64,000 nucleotides of DNA from Bartonella sp. DGB1 (GTDB taxonomy: Bacteria; Pseudomonadota; Alphaproteobacteria; Rhizobiales; Rhizobiaceae): the NCBI RefSeq assembly GCF_041345015.1, contig NZ_CP166769.1, forward strand, positions 1,240,001 through 1,304,000, written 5' to 3'. The position numbers and the translations under genes were made by a program. This document shows, one piece after another, positions 37,862 through 46,772 of the stretch. How positions within the stretch are numbered: position 1 is the stretch's first letter; each line of letters starts with the position of its first letter. Below the pieces are notes generated by a model. The model saw nothing but the letters and a program-made list of their open reading frames with translations, did not search any database and had not been told where the DNA came from.

Positions 37862-39151
37862 ATGTTAGAAAAAATTTTTAAACTAAAAGCCAACAACACA
37901 AATATTAAGACAGAAATTGTAGCAGGTCTAACTACTTTTTTGACTATGTCTTATATTATCTTTGTCAATCCAAATTTATTACATAACGCTACTGGTATGG
38001 ATCAAGGGGCTGTATTTGTTGCTACTTGTTTAGCTGCAGCAGTAGGAACAGCATTAATGGCTTTAGTTGCCAATTGGCCTATTGGTTTAGCCCCCGGCAT
38101 GGGGCTAAATAGTTTTTTCGCTTTTACGGTGGTTAAAACTATGGGCTACACATGGGAACAAGCACTAGCTGCTGTTTTTGTTTCAGGAATAGTATTTTTA
38201 CTATTAACCATTCTTGGTTTGCGTAAATGGCTAATCAAAGGTATTCCTATATCATTACGTCAAGGTATCACAGCCGGTATAGGTTTATTTTTAGCGATAA
38301 CTGCATTCAAAACTACCGGAATAGTTACTGCTAACCCTAACATAATAATGAGTGCAGGCAACTTATTAAGCACCGAAATATTATTAGTAGCATTAGGCTT
38401 AATGTTAATTGTTATATTAGAAAATTTTAAAATTAAGGGCGCAATTTTATTTAGTATACTTACAATTACTTTATTATCAATATTGTTAGGATATTCTCAT
38501 CTAGATGGTATTATCAATTATCCACCTAGTTTGGCACCAACTTTTTTTAAGTTAGATTTAAAATCTATATTGGAACTAGGATTATTACAAATTATCTTAG
38601 TATTTACGATCGTTGAAATGTTTGATGCAACTGGTACGTTAATAGGTGTAAGCCAAAAAGCTGGTTTACTAGCAAAAGGTAAGGCTGATAATTTAAATAA
38701 AGCACTTTTTGCTGATAGTACAGCTATTTTATCAGGATCTATTTTAGGAACAAGCTCCACAACGGCTTATATTGAAAGCGCTGCGGGTGTACAAGCTGGA
38801 GGGCGTACTGGTCTAACAGCATTAACTATAGCAATATGTTTTTTAATATGCTTATGGTTTTCACCATTAGCCGCTGCGGTACCTACTTTTGCGACTGCTC
38901 CAGCATTAATCTACGTAGCTATTTTAATGGTAAGAGAAATTACGTCAATAAATTGGGAAGATTTAACAGAAATAATGCCAACAATTTTAACTGCTATATG
39001 TATGCCATTTATGTATTCTATTGCAGATGGGTTAGCAATAGGCTTCATTAGTTATACTAGTTTAAAATTAACCACTGGTAAATATAAAGAAATTCATATA
39101 GCTACCTGGATAATAACATTATTATTTATTTTACACTATATATATCTATAA
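37862..39151 (+). CDS. NCS2/AzgA-type purine permease
   Basis: Inner-membrane purine transporter (guanine/hypoxanthine/adenine) of the AzgA-PbuG branch. Signatures: ETVAGLTTFLTMSYI-like start (here EIVAGLTTFLTMSYII), WPIGLAPGMGLNSFFAF, the substrate-site helix GITAGIGLFLA, VEMFDATGTLIGV and SGSILGTSSTTAYIESAAGVQAGGRTG. It has about 12-14 membrane helices in 429 residues and looks complete. The exact base specificity cannot be read from sequence. An adenine phosphoribosyltransferase elsewhere in the window would suit purine salvage. Confidence 0.9.
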   Translation: MLEKIFKLKANNTNIKTEIVAGLTTFLTMSYIIFVNPNLLHNATGMDQGAVFVATCLAAAVGTALMALVANWPIGLAPGMGLNSFFAFTVVKTMGYTWEQALAAVFVSGIVFLLLTILGLRKWLIKGIPISLRQGITAGIGLFLAITAFKTTGIVTANPNIIMSAGNLLSTEILLVALGLMLIVILENFKIKGAILFSILTITLLSILLGYSHLDGIINYPPSLAPTFFKLDLKSILELGLLQIILVFTIVEMFDATGTLIGVSQKAGLLAKGKADNLNKALFADSTAILSGSILGTSSTTAYIESAAGVQAGGRTGLTALTIAICFLICLWFSPLAAAVPTFATAPALIYVAILMVREITSINWEDLTEIMPTILTAICMPFMYSIADGLAIGFISYTSLKLTTGKYKEIHIATWIITLLFILHYIYL

Positions 39152-39178
39152 AAATAATTTAATAATTAATAAGAATAC

Positions 39179-39207
39179 TTGACATAATATGTCAGCAGTT
39201 TTATAGA
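39179..39207 (+). promoter_or_regulatory. Sigma-70-type promoter of tRNA-Met
   Basis: TTGACA (39179-39184), a 17-bp spacer and TATAGA (39202-39207) lie 26 bases before the tRNA-Met gene. This is the best housekeeping promoter match seen in the window. Confidence 0.75.
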
Positions 39208-39233
39208 AGATAATGAATTATTTAATTCTAAAC

Positions 39234-39310
39234 GGCGGAGTAGCTCAGTTGGTTAGAGCGGTGGAATCATAATCCATGTGTCGGGGGTTCAAGTCCCTCC
39301 TCCGCTACCA
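39234..39310 (+). tRNA. tRNA-Met (anticodon CAT)
   Basis: A 77-nt cloverleaf with encoded CCA. The acceptor stem GGCGGAG pairs with CTCCGCT (one G-U), D-arm GCTC/GAGC, anticodon stem GTGGA/TCCAT-type with loop ATCATAA, and T-arm GGGGG TTCAAGT CCCTC. The overall sequence matches the elongator Met form of alphaproteobacteria rather than the CAT tRNA-Ile, although the latter is not fully excluded. Confidence 0.95.
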
Positions 39311-39938
39311 TAATTTTCATAAAAAGCTAAGAATATCAACGATTTATAGCAGATTTAAAATTATAATATTAGCTTTTTACACACCCTTTTAAGCTTAATG
39401 CACTTGAAATCATACAAAAGAATCTGAAAAACTTATCCCCCTGCTAAATAATTTTTTTACCTATTCAAAAATATATCTATAGCTGTTAAGAATCTTTGAC
39501 CCTCTATAACCATAGCAAATATTGTGATAATACCATCTATTACTTAACATAGCTTTGACAATAAACTATTTACCCCAGAATAACAAAATCTTAAAAATAG
39601 CTAAGGTATTTTTTCTCTCTGCTATTCTATAATCTTATCGCCAAGTTCACTTAAAAGAACTATAAAAATTCCTTTACTAAATCAGTATCCTTAGCTAATT
39701 TCATAAACTCCCCCACAGCACTGTAACAACTATACATAATTATCACTGAAACTAATATAGCTTTTGATTACATTTGTTTTATTAAAAGTTTTTAAACATT
39801 ATATATTAATATGGATTTTATTCTATATGCATATTATTATAATATATAATTATTTTATATAGAAAATCATCTCGTTGTTTATATACTTAAGATTTTATAT
39901 TGGTATAACTTAAAACTAGCAGAAATTACCAAAGAAAG
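39311..39938. other. Gene-free stretch with possible decayed ORF remnants
   Basis: No intact gene. On the minus strand short protein-like runs in different frames, such as MKLAKDTDLVK followed in another frame by GIFIVLLSELGDKIIE (about 39650-39710), and GIITIFAMVIEGQRFLTAIDIFLNR (about 39475-39550), are separated by stops. They may be the remains of a gene eroded beyond recognition. Chance ORF fragments in AT-rich DNA are the alternative. Confidence 0.3.
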
Positions 39939-39947
39939 GTGAAAATA

Positions 39948-41183
39948 ATGAATTTATCATATTCTGCTAGAGATATTTTAAAAAAATCTGTGCCTATGTT
40001 AAATAGTCGCCTATCTTTTTCTTTATTAGCTTTGTTTATTTCAGCCTTCGTCTATAAAACTGATATAATAAGTGCTGGATATTTACTGGTAGCCGGGCAA
40101 TTAGTGCAAGTTTTTGTTGTAGCATCTAGTCGTTTTTTTGTGGGTATTAATATTAAATCAAATCCTAATGATATTAAAATAATGCTGAAAAATTATTTAA
40201 ATATTTTGGCTTTTGCAATAATTTGGGGAATAATTCTTACAATATTGTTATATATTGTTAGTCCTTTTTATACACAGGATTTAATTACCTTAAAAACTAT
40301 AAATTTTTTAGCTTTTGGAATTATACCGCTTTCTATTTACGGTTGTAACTGTACTGTTTTAGAAACCATACAAAAAGCTCGCTATGTTTTTATTATTAAT
40401 ATAATAACAAGCGCTATAAATGTTGCTTTAATTTTTATTTTTTATACAATGGTTAATGATGCGTTATTATCCATAGTATGGTCATTAACAATTTCTAGAA
40501 TTATTGCTGCATTTTTATCAATACTACCGTTAATTAAATATATCGAATATCTCAAATTAAACTTTTCTTATTTTAAAGGTTTTATTTCTATTGGAATAAA
40601 TGAATCTTTTAACTCTATTATATCAGTTGGGTTAATGACTATTTTGATCTGGCTTCTTTCTGGAACAATGATTGAATCTGAAATTGCAAAACTTTATTTA
40701 TATTTTAATATTTTGAATTTCATACAAGTTACTGCTATGGCAATAGTCACCTCTATTACTGTAAACTACATAAACAATGAAAAAAAATTTTTAGCTATTT
40801 CTACTATATCTATTTTTATATATATATGTTTTTATATTAGTTTTTCTCCATTAATTAGCTGGATAATATTTAGTGACATTACATATTTTTGGAATGTAAT
40901 TATATGTGTTCTTACTGTTCTATTATATTTGCTAGCTAAAAATATATCTAATCGTATTAGATATATTAAAAATAACTCTAAAATAGCATATATTTCAAAT
41001 ATAAGTGTAGGAATAGTATTATTGTTTGTTATGTTATTTAATATACATACAGCAGCTAATATTCTTATGCTTTTTTTGAGTGGAGAAGCTGTATCATTTT
41101 TAATATGTCTTTTCTTTTATCAAAGATACCTTAAAAAATATAATAGAAAATCATCTTTTAATTTAAACTGTAGTGCTTCTTAA
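39948..41183 (+). CDS. MATE-like / polysaccharide-flippase-type membrane transporter
   Basis: Polytopic membrane protein of about 411 residues with roughly 12 hydrophobic helices. Organisation and spacing resemble MATE or MOP-superfamily exporters, with a polar SRFFVGINI after helix 2 and GCNCTVLETIQKARYVFIINIITSAINVALIF mid-protein. No residue motif settles whether it exports drugs or flips lipid-linked sugars. The ATG at 39948 has a gaaagg Shine-Dalgarno at good spacing and is better than the GTG at 39939. It sits alone between gene-free flanks and two tRNAs, is even more AT-rich than its neighbours, and may have been acquired. Confidence 0.6.
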   Translation: MNLSYSARDILKKSVPMLNSRLSFSLLALFISAFVYKTDIISAGYLLVAGQLVQVFVVASSRFFVGINIKSNPNDIKIMLKNYLNILAFAIIWGIILTILLYIVSPFYTQDLITLKTINFLAFGIIPLSIYGCNCTVLETIQKARYVFIINIITSAINVALIFIFYTMVNDALLSIVWSLTISRIIAAFLSILPLIKYIEYLKLNFSYFKGFISIGINESFNSIISVGLMTILIWLLSGTMIESEIAKLYLYFNILNFIQVTAMAIVTSITVNYINNEKKFLAISTISIFIYICFYISFSPLISWIIFSDITYFWNVIICVLTVLLYLLAKNISNRIRYIKNNSKIAYISNISVGIVLLFVMLFNIHTAANILMLFLSGEAVSFLICLFFYQRYLKKYNRKSSFNLNCSAS

Positions 41184-41571
41184 TTAAAGGCTATATTAAA
41201 GGCTATCCTCTTATTATATTCTCCAAAGTAAAATATAATAAGAACTTTCTAAAATGATTTTACAACTATTAGATCGTAAAATTAAAAAATACTGATTCTA
41301 TGTTTAAAATTTTTTCATATTCTTTAAACCTCAATTACGCTAGTTAAACAAGTCTGTAATATCAATATTTGTTATTTATCTTATAGAGGTCAAAAATTCT
41401 TAACAACTATAGATAATAACTTGGAATGAATAAAAAATTATTTAATAGGAGATAACTCTTTTAACTTCTTACAGATTCTTTTAATACATTGAATGTAAAA
41501 GGTCGTGTAAAAAGCAGTATAATAAGCTTAAATATTCTGTAAATCGTTTGTTTTACTATGTTTTTAAAATA
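41184..41571. other. Gene-free stretch after the MATE-like gene
   Basis: No convincing ORF. It contains an 11-bp inverted repeat, cttattatatt (41210-41220) with aatataataag (41232-41242), 26 bases after the MATE-like stop. This could serve as an AT-rich terminator, but it lacks a clean T run. Nothing else recognisable. Confidence 0.4.
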
Positions 41572-41662
41572 TGGCGGAGGGGATGGGATTCGAACCCATG
41601 AGACCCTTTTGGAGCCTACTCCCTTAGCAGGGGAGCGCCTTCGACCACTCGGCCACCTCTCC
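41572..41662 (-). tRNA. tRNA-Ser (anticodon GCT)
   Basis: A 91-nt class II tRNA with a long variable arm and encoded CCA. The minus strand reads GGAGAGGTGGCCGAGTGG..., anticodon stem/loop CTCCC CTGCTAA GGGAG with anticodon GCT, and T-arm ATGGG TTCGAAT CCCAT. The acceptor stem has one A-C mismatch at position 5-68, where Rhizobiales relatives usually have A-T. Confidence 0.95.
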
Positions 41663-41826
41663 GCATTAAGACACAACTTATTACATCATCTATAAATACA
41701 AGTTTTTTATTTTTATTTCAACCAAAATAACAAATATTTTTAAATAACTTTCTATTTTTTATTCATCCCCTACATTTTATCCTATGGTCCTACCTTTTAT
41801 ATTTCTCTAAACAGGAGTTTTGATTT

Positions 41827-43092
41827 ATGGGTAATAATAATTTTTTAACTAAATCAATTTTTTATATTTCAGCATTGTCCTGTATATTAACTTCTACAGC
41901 CTTTGCCGCACAAGAAAAAAAACGCAACGATCCTCGTCCACCGGCCTGTACACCAGGTGTAAGATCCTCATATATTTTTGCTAATAATAATAACTGTTTA
42001 GAAATATCTGGATCTATATTTGGTATGGGGAATTATGGATACCCTCTAACCGGGCCTCTTGCTAGAACTTATTTATTCTTACCAGATCCTGACTTTTACG
42101 CGAGCGGAAGAGTCGATCTACAGATACAGTCTCATTCCAAAACTGACTCTGGTATCTTCACTAGTGATGTATTATTTAGAAGTGACTGGGCAAATAACTT
42201 AATGTTTGCTCCAGTTAGATTACGTTATGCTTCGATCTCTTATCTACCTAATGACCAAGATAAAATAACGTTAGGTTATATTGATTCTTTATTTTATTCT
42301 TGGATTTCTTACGGAGGTACTTTTAACAATGATGTAACATTTGCCTTAGCAGGTACAACACCTGCAATTCGTTATACTACTAATTATACTAATGATCTAT
42401 CGTTGGCCATTTCAGTTGAACTTCCTAATAATACTGCTATCTCTCCATTAACCTCCCCTTATTATGCTATCAATGCTTTTGATTATAATAATTTAGCTAT
42501 CAGCGATATAGATTGGTCTAATAAAAATAAATTACCCTCGGTCGTAATTGCTGCTAAAGCTAACTATGAACCGTTTAGTTTTAGTAATGTAACAGCCTTT
42601 ACCCCCCAATCATTTGACTTTGCTACTCGCATAAGAGCTGACTGGCAAGCAACTCCACTAATAGGATTTTGGGTGCAAGGTGGCTTTAAAAGCCGTAAAG
42701 ATTCTTATATTTTCGTAAATGAAAATGGAGAAGCTTTTAATCCTAGTGATAAAAAAGATATTCCAGAAGGCTCTTTATATTTAAAAAGGCTAAAATATGA
42801 TGCTTATGGCGCCTGGGGTGGTCATTTTTATGGTTATTTAGGGATGTCTTACCAAGCTACTCCTAAATTAGTACTATATGCTCAGGTTGGGGCAGATAGC
42901 ATTAATACAATAATAGCTGGTGTCAATGCTACCTATAAATTATCTAATAATGTAATTCTATTATCAGAATTAAATTATATCTCTTGGGGAGATGAAACCA
43001 CGGTTAATAAAGAAAAATATGGAATAATCGAAGTATATGGCAAAGACACCCATTCTTTAGGGGTTTTAGCGCAAATTAAATATTTATTTTAA
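41827..43092 (+). CDS. Alphaproteobacterial outer-membrane porin (Omp2b-like), copy 1
   Basis: Trimeric general porin of the Rhizobiales type (porin_2 family). A signal peptide with a cut near TAFA-A (residues about 28-29) is followed by the family's N-terminal block with two Cys (ACTPGVR...NNCLEISGSIFG) and amphipathic strands such as DFYASGRVDLQIQ. The last strand ends in KYLF, the usual terminal Phe. 421 residues. An aggag Shine-Dalgarno precedes the ATG. It is paired with a second, quite different porin 121 bases downstream, which suggests specialised pores. Confidence 0.85.
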   Translation: MGNNNFLTKSIFYISALSCILTSTAFAAQEKKRNDPRPPACTPGVRSSYIFANNNNCLEISGSIFGMGNYGYPLTGPLARTYLFLPDPDFYASGRVDLQIQSHSKTDSGIFTSDVLFRSDWANNLMFAPVRLRYASISYLPNDQDKITLGYIDSLFYSWISYGGTFNNDVTFALAGTTPAIRYTTNYTNDLSLAISVELPNNTAISPLTSPYYAINAFDYNNLAISDIDWSNKNKLPSVVIAAKANYEPFSFSNVTAFTPQSFDFATRIRADWQATPLIGFWVQGGFKSRKDSYIFVNENGEAFNPSDKKDIPEGSLYLKRLKYDAYGAWGGHFYGYLGMSYQATPKLVLYAQVGADSINTIIAGVNATYKLSNNVILLSELNYISWGDETTVNKEKYGIIEVYGKDTHSLGVLAQIKYLF

Positions 43093-43172
43093 ACCAATAT
43101 ATAATGATTATCCACAATTTTATTACCTAAAAAGATAATTAAACCTTTCATTAGCACCAACTACTGTAGTAA

Positions 43173-43208
43173 CCTCTTATGCATAGATAATGCATGAACT
43201 GTAAGAGG
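43173..43208 (+). promoter_or_regulatory. Hairpin covering the Shine-Dalgarno of porin 2
   Basis: cctctta (43173-43179) pairs perfectly with taagagg (43202-43208). The second arm contains the Shine-Dalgarno aagagg, 5 bases before the ATG at 43214. An inner stem tgcat/atgca (43180-43184 with 43190-43194) extends it, leaving a 7-nt bulge. Such a structure could hide the ribosome site until melted or bound. Confidence 0.55.
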
Positions 43209-43213
43209 CTATT

Positions 43214-44500
43214 ATGTTAAAAAAAGTTCTAACTTTATCCGTGGCTACTATATGTTTGATGTCTAATCCGGCACTAGCAGCAGCTGAGGATAATAAAAAT
43301 ACACAAAATCCATGGGCAATAAAAACTGCTACTGCACTAGATGCAAAAAAATGTACAGAAAAATCTTTGTCTGTATATAATGCAGATAGTAAAACATGCT
43401 TAAAGTTATCAGGTAACGCTAAAATCAATCACAAATTTAGTGGTGACCTAGGCAAGCTAAACGAAGCTGATTTTAAGCCTGAATTACCTGGCGATGCTAA
43501 TATTAAGCTTGAAAGTTCTTCTGCTCTAGCTTGGGGTACTGTTACAGGAACATTAGCTCTTGGTAGCTCTTGGGATAATATGAAAGCTAAAGAAATAGCT
43601 CTGAAAGAAGGAAAAGTATCTTTTGATACCAATGTAGGTAAATTCTCCTTTGGCTATTTTGGCTCTGCTTACTCAAGCTTAATTCCTTATGCTACAACAG
43701 CTCACTCCCCTAACTATGATTATGGTATTAAAACTAGCCATTTAGAATATATGGTTACTTTAAATAATGGATTTAAAGCGGTTGTTTCTTTAGAAAGACA
43801 AACCAAACCAGTAATTGATTTAGATTCAAAAGATAATAAAGATAAATATAAAATCGCTAAAAACACCCATACTGTTAAAGGCTTCACAGGGAAAGATACA
43901 TTAGATCCTTTTATAGGGAAATTACCTATATTGGTAGTAGGCGCAGAAATGCCGTTTGAACTTTCTAAGTCTTCTGCTCTTTCTAAAGTAACTGTAGCTG
44001 CTGTAACTTCCTTTAACCCAAATATGTACCGTGCAACTTTAAGAGCAAAAGTAGCGACTGAATTTAGCAATGGTTTAACGACTTGGGTACAAGGTGGCTA
44101 TAAAAATGGTGGCGAAGTTTACCATCATGTAGATAAAAAAGGGAAAGCTATAAATGTTGATTTCGAAAATGGATTTATAGCTCGTACAAGCGTTGAACCT
44201 TATGGCGACTGGAATGGTGCTATATATGGTGCTGTAGGTGCCAGTTATAAATTCTCTGAGAAATTCTCCGCTGATTTATTTGCTGGTATGGACGCAGGGA
44301 AAGATATGTTAGTAGCTGTAAGTGCTGAATATAAATTCCACAAAGGCTTTAGCTTAAGTGGTGGTGTTGCATATTTACGCAATGGCGATAGTACAATTGC
44401 AGCATATGAAGACGGAAAAAAACAAAATCATAATCTTAAAGTTTATAACGTTGGTCAGAATAATCTAAAATATTCTGTTTCCTTTGGCTATAAATTTTAA
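43214..44500 (+). CDS. Alphaproteobacterial outer-membrane porin (Omp2b-like), copy 2
   Basis: Second porin of the same family. The signal peptide MLKKVLTLSVATICLMSNPALA is cut near ALA-A. Mature features include the disulfide-type pair KKCTEKS...KTCLKLSGNAKI, the constriction-zone region FGYFGSAYSSLIPYATTAHSPNYDYGI, and a last strand ending FGYKF. 428 residues. It is less AT-rich and uses a narrower codon set than its neighbours, consistent with high expression. A strong terminator follows. The leader hairpin over its ribosome site suggests translational control. Confidence 0.87.
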   Translation: MLKKVLTLSVATICLMSNPALAAAEDNKNTQNPWAIKTATALDAKKCTEKSLSVYNADSKTCLKLSGNAKINHKFSGDLGKLNEADFKPELPGDANIKLESSSALAWGTVTGTLALGSSWDNMKAKEIALKEGKVSFDTNVGKFSFGYFGSAYSSLIPYATTAHSPNYDYGIKTSHLEYMVTLNNGFKAVVSLERQTKPVIDLDSKDNKDKYKIAKNTHTVKGFTGKDTLDPFIGKLPILVVGAEMPFELSKSSALSKVTVAAVTSFNPNMYRATLRAKVATEFSNGLTTWVQGGYKNGGEVYHHVDKKGKAINVDFENGFIARTSVEPYGDWNGAIYGAVGASYKFSEKFSADLFAGMDAGKDMLVAVSAEYKFHKGFSLSGGVAYLRNGDSTIAAYEDGKKQNHNLKVYNVGQNNLKYSVSFGYKF

Positions 44501-44522
44501 TAGTTAATAAAATATATTTTAA

Positions 44523-44550
44523 AATAGGCACTATGTGCCTATTTTTTTTA
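44523..44550 (+). terminator. Rho-independent terminator after porin 2
   Basis: aataggcac / gtgcctatt stem with a short loop followed by T8, about 25 bases after the porin stop. Confidence 0.88.
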
Positions 44551-44584
44551 TTCATTTTCTTATACAAAGTCATTCGTCTACCCC

Positions 44585-45016
44585 TCAATTGACATCAACT
44601 AACTTTTCATAAGCTTTTAAACTTTGTAAACATATACTGCGATATCCCCTTACTCCATTATGCATATTCCATTTTATTTGACCTAAATTATTCTGTTTTA
44701 AATTTTGTTGATAAAATTTACTGCAGGTTTTTGTTCTAGCAATAGATTTAGGAAGATGACTAAATTCTGGAGAAATAGCTTTAGGCAATATTATATTATC
44801 AGGTAAATCATCTATTTTTATACCATCATGCCTTAATTTACAAATTGATTTAGCAAAATCTAACCAACCTAGGGTTGTATTATTTTTAATATTTTTTCTG
44901 TTTTTTTGATAATCCAGTAAGCAATCTATTAAAATTTTATCGTTATTAAAATTATTAGCTGTAGCTTTAATTGGTATTAGCCCTGTTAACAGCAATAAAA
45001 TAATTTTAATATACAT
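44585..45016 (-). CDS. Small secreted protein of unknown function
   Basis: I do not recognise the family. The ATG at 45016 (MYIKIILLLLTGLIPIKATANN) gives a clear signal peptide; the longer start at 45052 would put a charged, Cys-containing stretch in front of it and overlap etfQO. The mature part of about 125 residues has four Cys (DCLLDY, SICKLRH, TKTCSKF, RSICLQS), which suggests disulfides in the periplasm. It begins one base after the etfQO stop, so it is probably cotranscribed. Confidence 0.6.
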   Translation of the reverse strand: MYIKIILLLLTGLIPIKATANNFNNDKILIDCLLDYQKNRKNIKNNTTLGWLDFAKSICKLRHDGIKIDDLPDNIILPKAISPEFSHLPKSIARTKTCSKFYQQNLKQNNLGQIKWNMHNGVRGYRSICLQSLKAYEKLVDVN

Positions 45017-45017
45017 T

Positions 45018-46682
45018 TTACATCTGTTTATACAAAGGTCCATCACCACCATATGGAACTTGCCAATCTATATTATTAGTTGGATCTTTTATATCACATG
45101 TCTTACATTGTATACAATTATCACTATTAATAATATAGCTAATTTCATCATCTTGTTTAACCCAGTCATATACCGCAGCAGGACAATATCTTGTGGAAGG
45201 TCCAGCAAATTCACCATATTCAATAGATTTTTGTATTTGATAATTTTTTACTTTAAGATGATTTGGTTGCGGAGAATAATTTACATTAGTTAAAGCAATT
45301 GAAGATAATCTATCAAAAGTAATTTTACCATCTGCTTTAGTATAATTAATAATCTCTGCCTGATTAGCTTTTACTAATGACTTAGCATCACTATTATTAT
45401 GTTTTAAAGTTCCAAAAAATGAAAATTTTAAATATTTTTGCGTAAAAATATCTAAGGTTGTTAGCATTAGCGCTGTTTTTATTCCTAATTTTTCTAACAA
45501 TGGTTTAAAATTACGAACTAGATAAAGTTCTTTACCAATAGCTGATAATTTCCAACCCTCATTATATTTAACTAGATCATCATTTTCTCTATTTTCCTTA
45601 AAAGCTTCTATTATAGTTTCAGCTACTAATTTACCTGATCTAATAGCATTATGAGAGCCCTTTAAGCGCAAATTATTCATAAAACCTGCACTGCAACCTA
45701 AAATAGCTCCACCAGCAAAAGTTACTTTAGGTACCGACTGCCAACCACCTTCATTAACTACACGAGCTCCATAAGCAACCCTACTAGCATTTTGTAAGAT
45801 ATTAACTATTTTAGGGTGTGTTTTAAACTTTTGAAACTCATTAAAAGGAGATAAATATGGATTCTTATAATCCAAATGTACTACATAACCCACATACAAT
45901 AAATTATCTTTAGCATGATAAATAAATCCGCCTCCAGCTTTATCATTCAAAGGCCAACCTAGATAATGATTAACCTCACCTTTATTATGAAATTTTTGAT
46001 CTATTTTCCAAATTTCTTTAAAAGCTAACGCATATTTAGCTACTTGTGCATTTTTATCTAAATCAAATTTTTTTATCACTTGTTTAGTTAAAGAACCTTT
46101 AGCACCCTCAGCTAATAAAGTATATTTTGCTAATAATGCCATGCCGCGGATAGAATTAGAGTTAAATCGCCCTTCTTTATCTAGCCCCATATCACCTGTA
46201 GCCACACCTATTACTTTATCATTTTCATAAAGCAATTCAGCGCCTGCAAAACCAGGATAAATCTCCACCCCTAAATTTTCTGCTATTTTTGCTAACCATT
46301 GGCAGCAATGCCCTAATGAAATAATATAACCATTTTTATTTTTAAATATTTTAGGATAAAGCCATTTAGGAATTTTTACAGCTCTATTAGCAGTTAAAAA
46401 TATATGATTATCATCCGTAACTACCGTATGAAAGGGACTTTCTGGATCACTTTTCCAATTATCAATTAATTCTGATATCGCTGATACATCCATAATAGCA
46501 CCAGAAATAATATGACTAGATACTTCTGCTCCTTTTTCAATCACAACCACTGATACATTAGAATCTAATTGCTTCAATCTTATAGCTGCACTTAAACCAG
46601 CTGGCCCAGCACCCACTATCACTACATCAAAACTCATAGTTTCACGATCAGGTAATTTAGTAATCTCATTGTTATCAATCAT
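45018..46682 (-). CDS. etfD: Electron transfer flavoprotein-ubiquinone oxidoreductase
   Basis: Membrane-bound flavoenzyme passing electrons from ETF to ubiquinone. The N-terminal FAD-binding motif is VVIVGAGPAGLSAAIRLKQ. Mid-protein GWPLNDKAGGGFIYH and GCSAGFMNNLRLKGSHNAIRSG are typical. The C-terminal 4Fe-4S site has the four Cys in YCPAAVYDW and NCIQCKTCDIKDP, followed by the hallmark NIDWQVPYGGDGPLYKQM. 554 residues, complete. The electron-donating ETF genes are not in the window. Confidence 0.95.
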   Translation of the reverse strand: MIDNNEITKLPDRETMSFDVVIVGAGPAGLSAAIRLKQLDSNVSVVVIEKGAEVSSHIISGAIMDVSAISELIDNWKSDPESPFHTVVTDDNHIFLTANRAVKIPKWLYPKIFKNKNGYIISLGHCCQWLAKIAENLGVEIYPGFAGAELLYENDKVIGVATGDMGLDKEGRFNSNSIRGMALLAKYTLLAEGAKGSLTKQVIKKFDLDKNAQVAKYALAFKEIWKIDQKFHNKGEVNHYLGWPLNDKAGGGFIYHAKDNLLYVGYVVHLDYKNPYLSPFNEFQKFKTHPKIVNILQNASRVAYGARVVNEGGWQSVPKVTFAGGAILGCSAGFMNNLRLKGSHNAIRSGKLVAETIIEAFKENRENDDLVKYNEGWKLSAIGKELYLVRNFKPLLEKLGIKTALMLTTLDIFTQKYLKFSFFGTLKHNNSDAKSLVKANQAEIINYTKADGKITFDRLSSIALTNVNYSPQPNHLKVKNYQIQKSIEYGEFAGPSTRYCPAAVYDWVKQDDEISYIINSDNCIQCKTCDIKDPTNNIDWQVPYGGDGPLYKQM

Positions 46683-46772
46683 TTTATATTATCCTAGCAT
46701 TGATAAAATTAAACAAAAATTATAAAATTATGTTATAAAGGAACAGCTATAATATAATTAGAAAATACTTTC

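Noticed and set aside
39234-41662. Prophage or integrative element using tRNA-Met or tRNA-Ser as attachment site
   Set aside because: No integrase, no repeated copy of either tRNA 3' end and no phage-like gene were seen in the interval.
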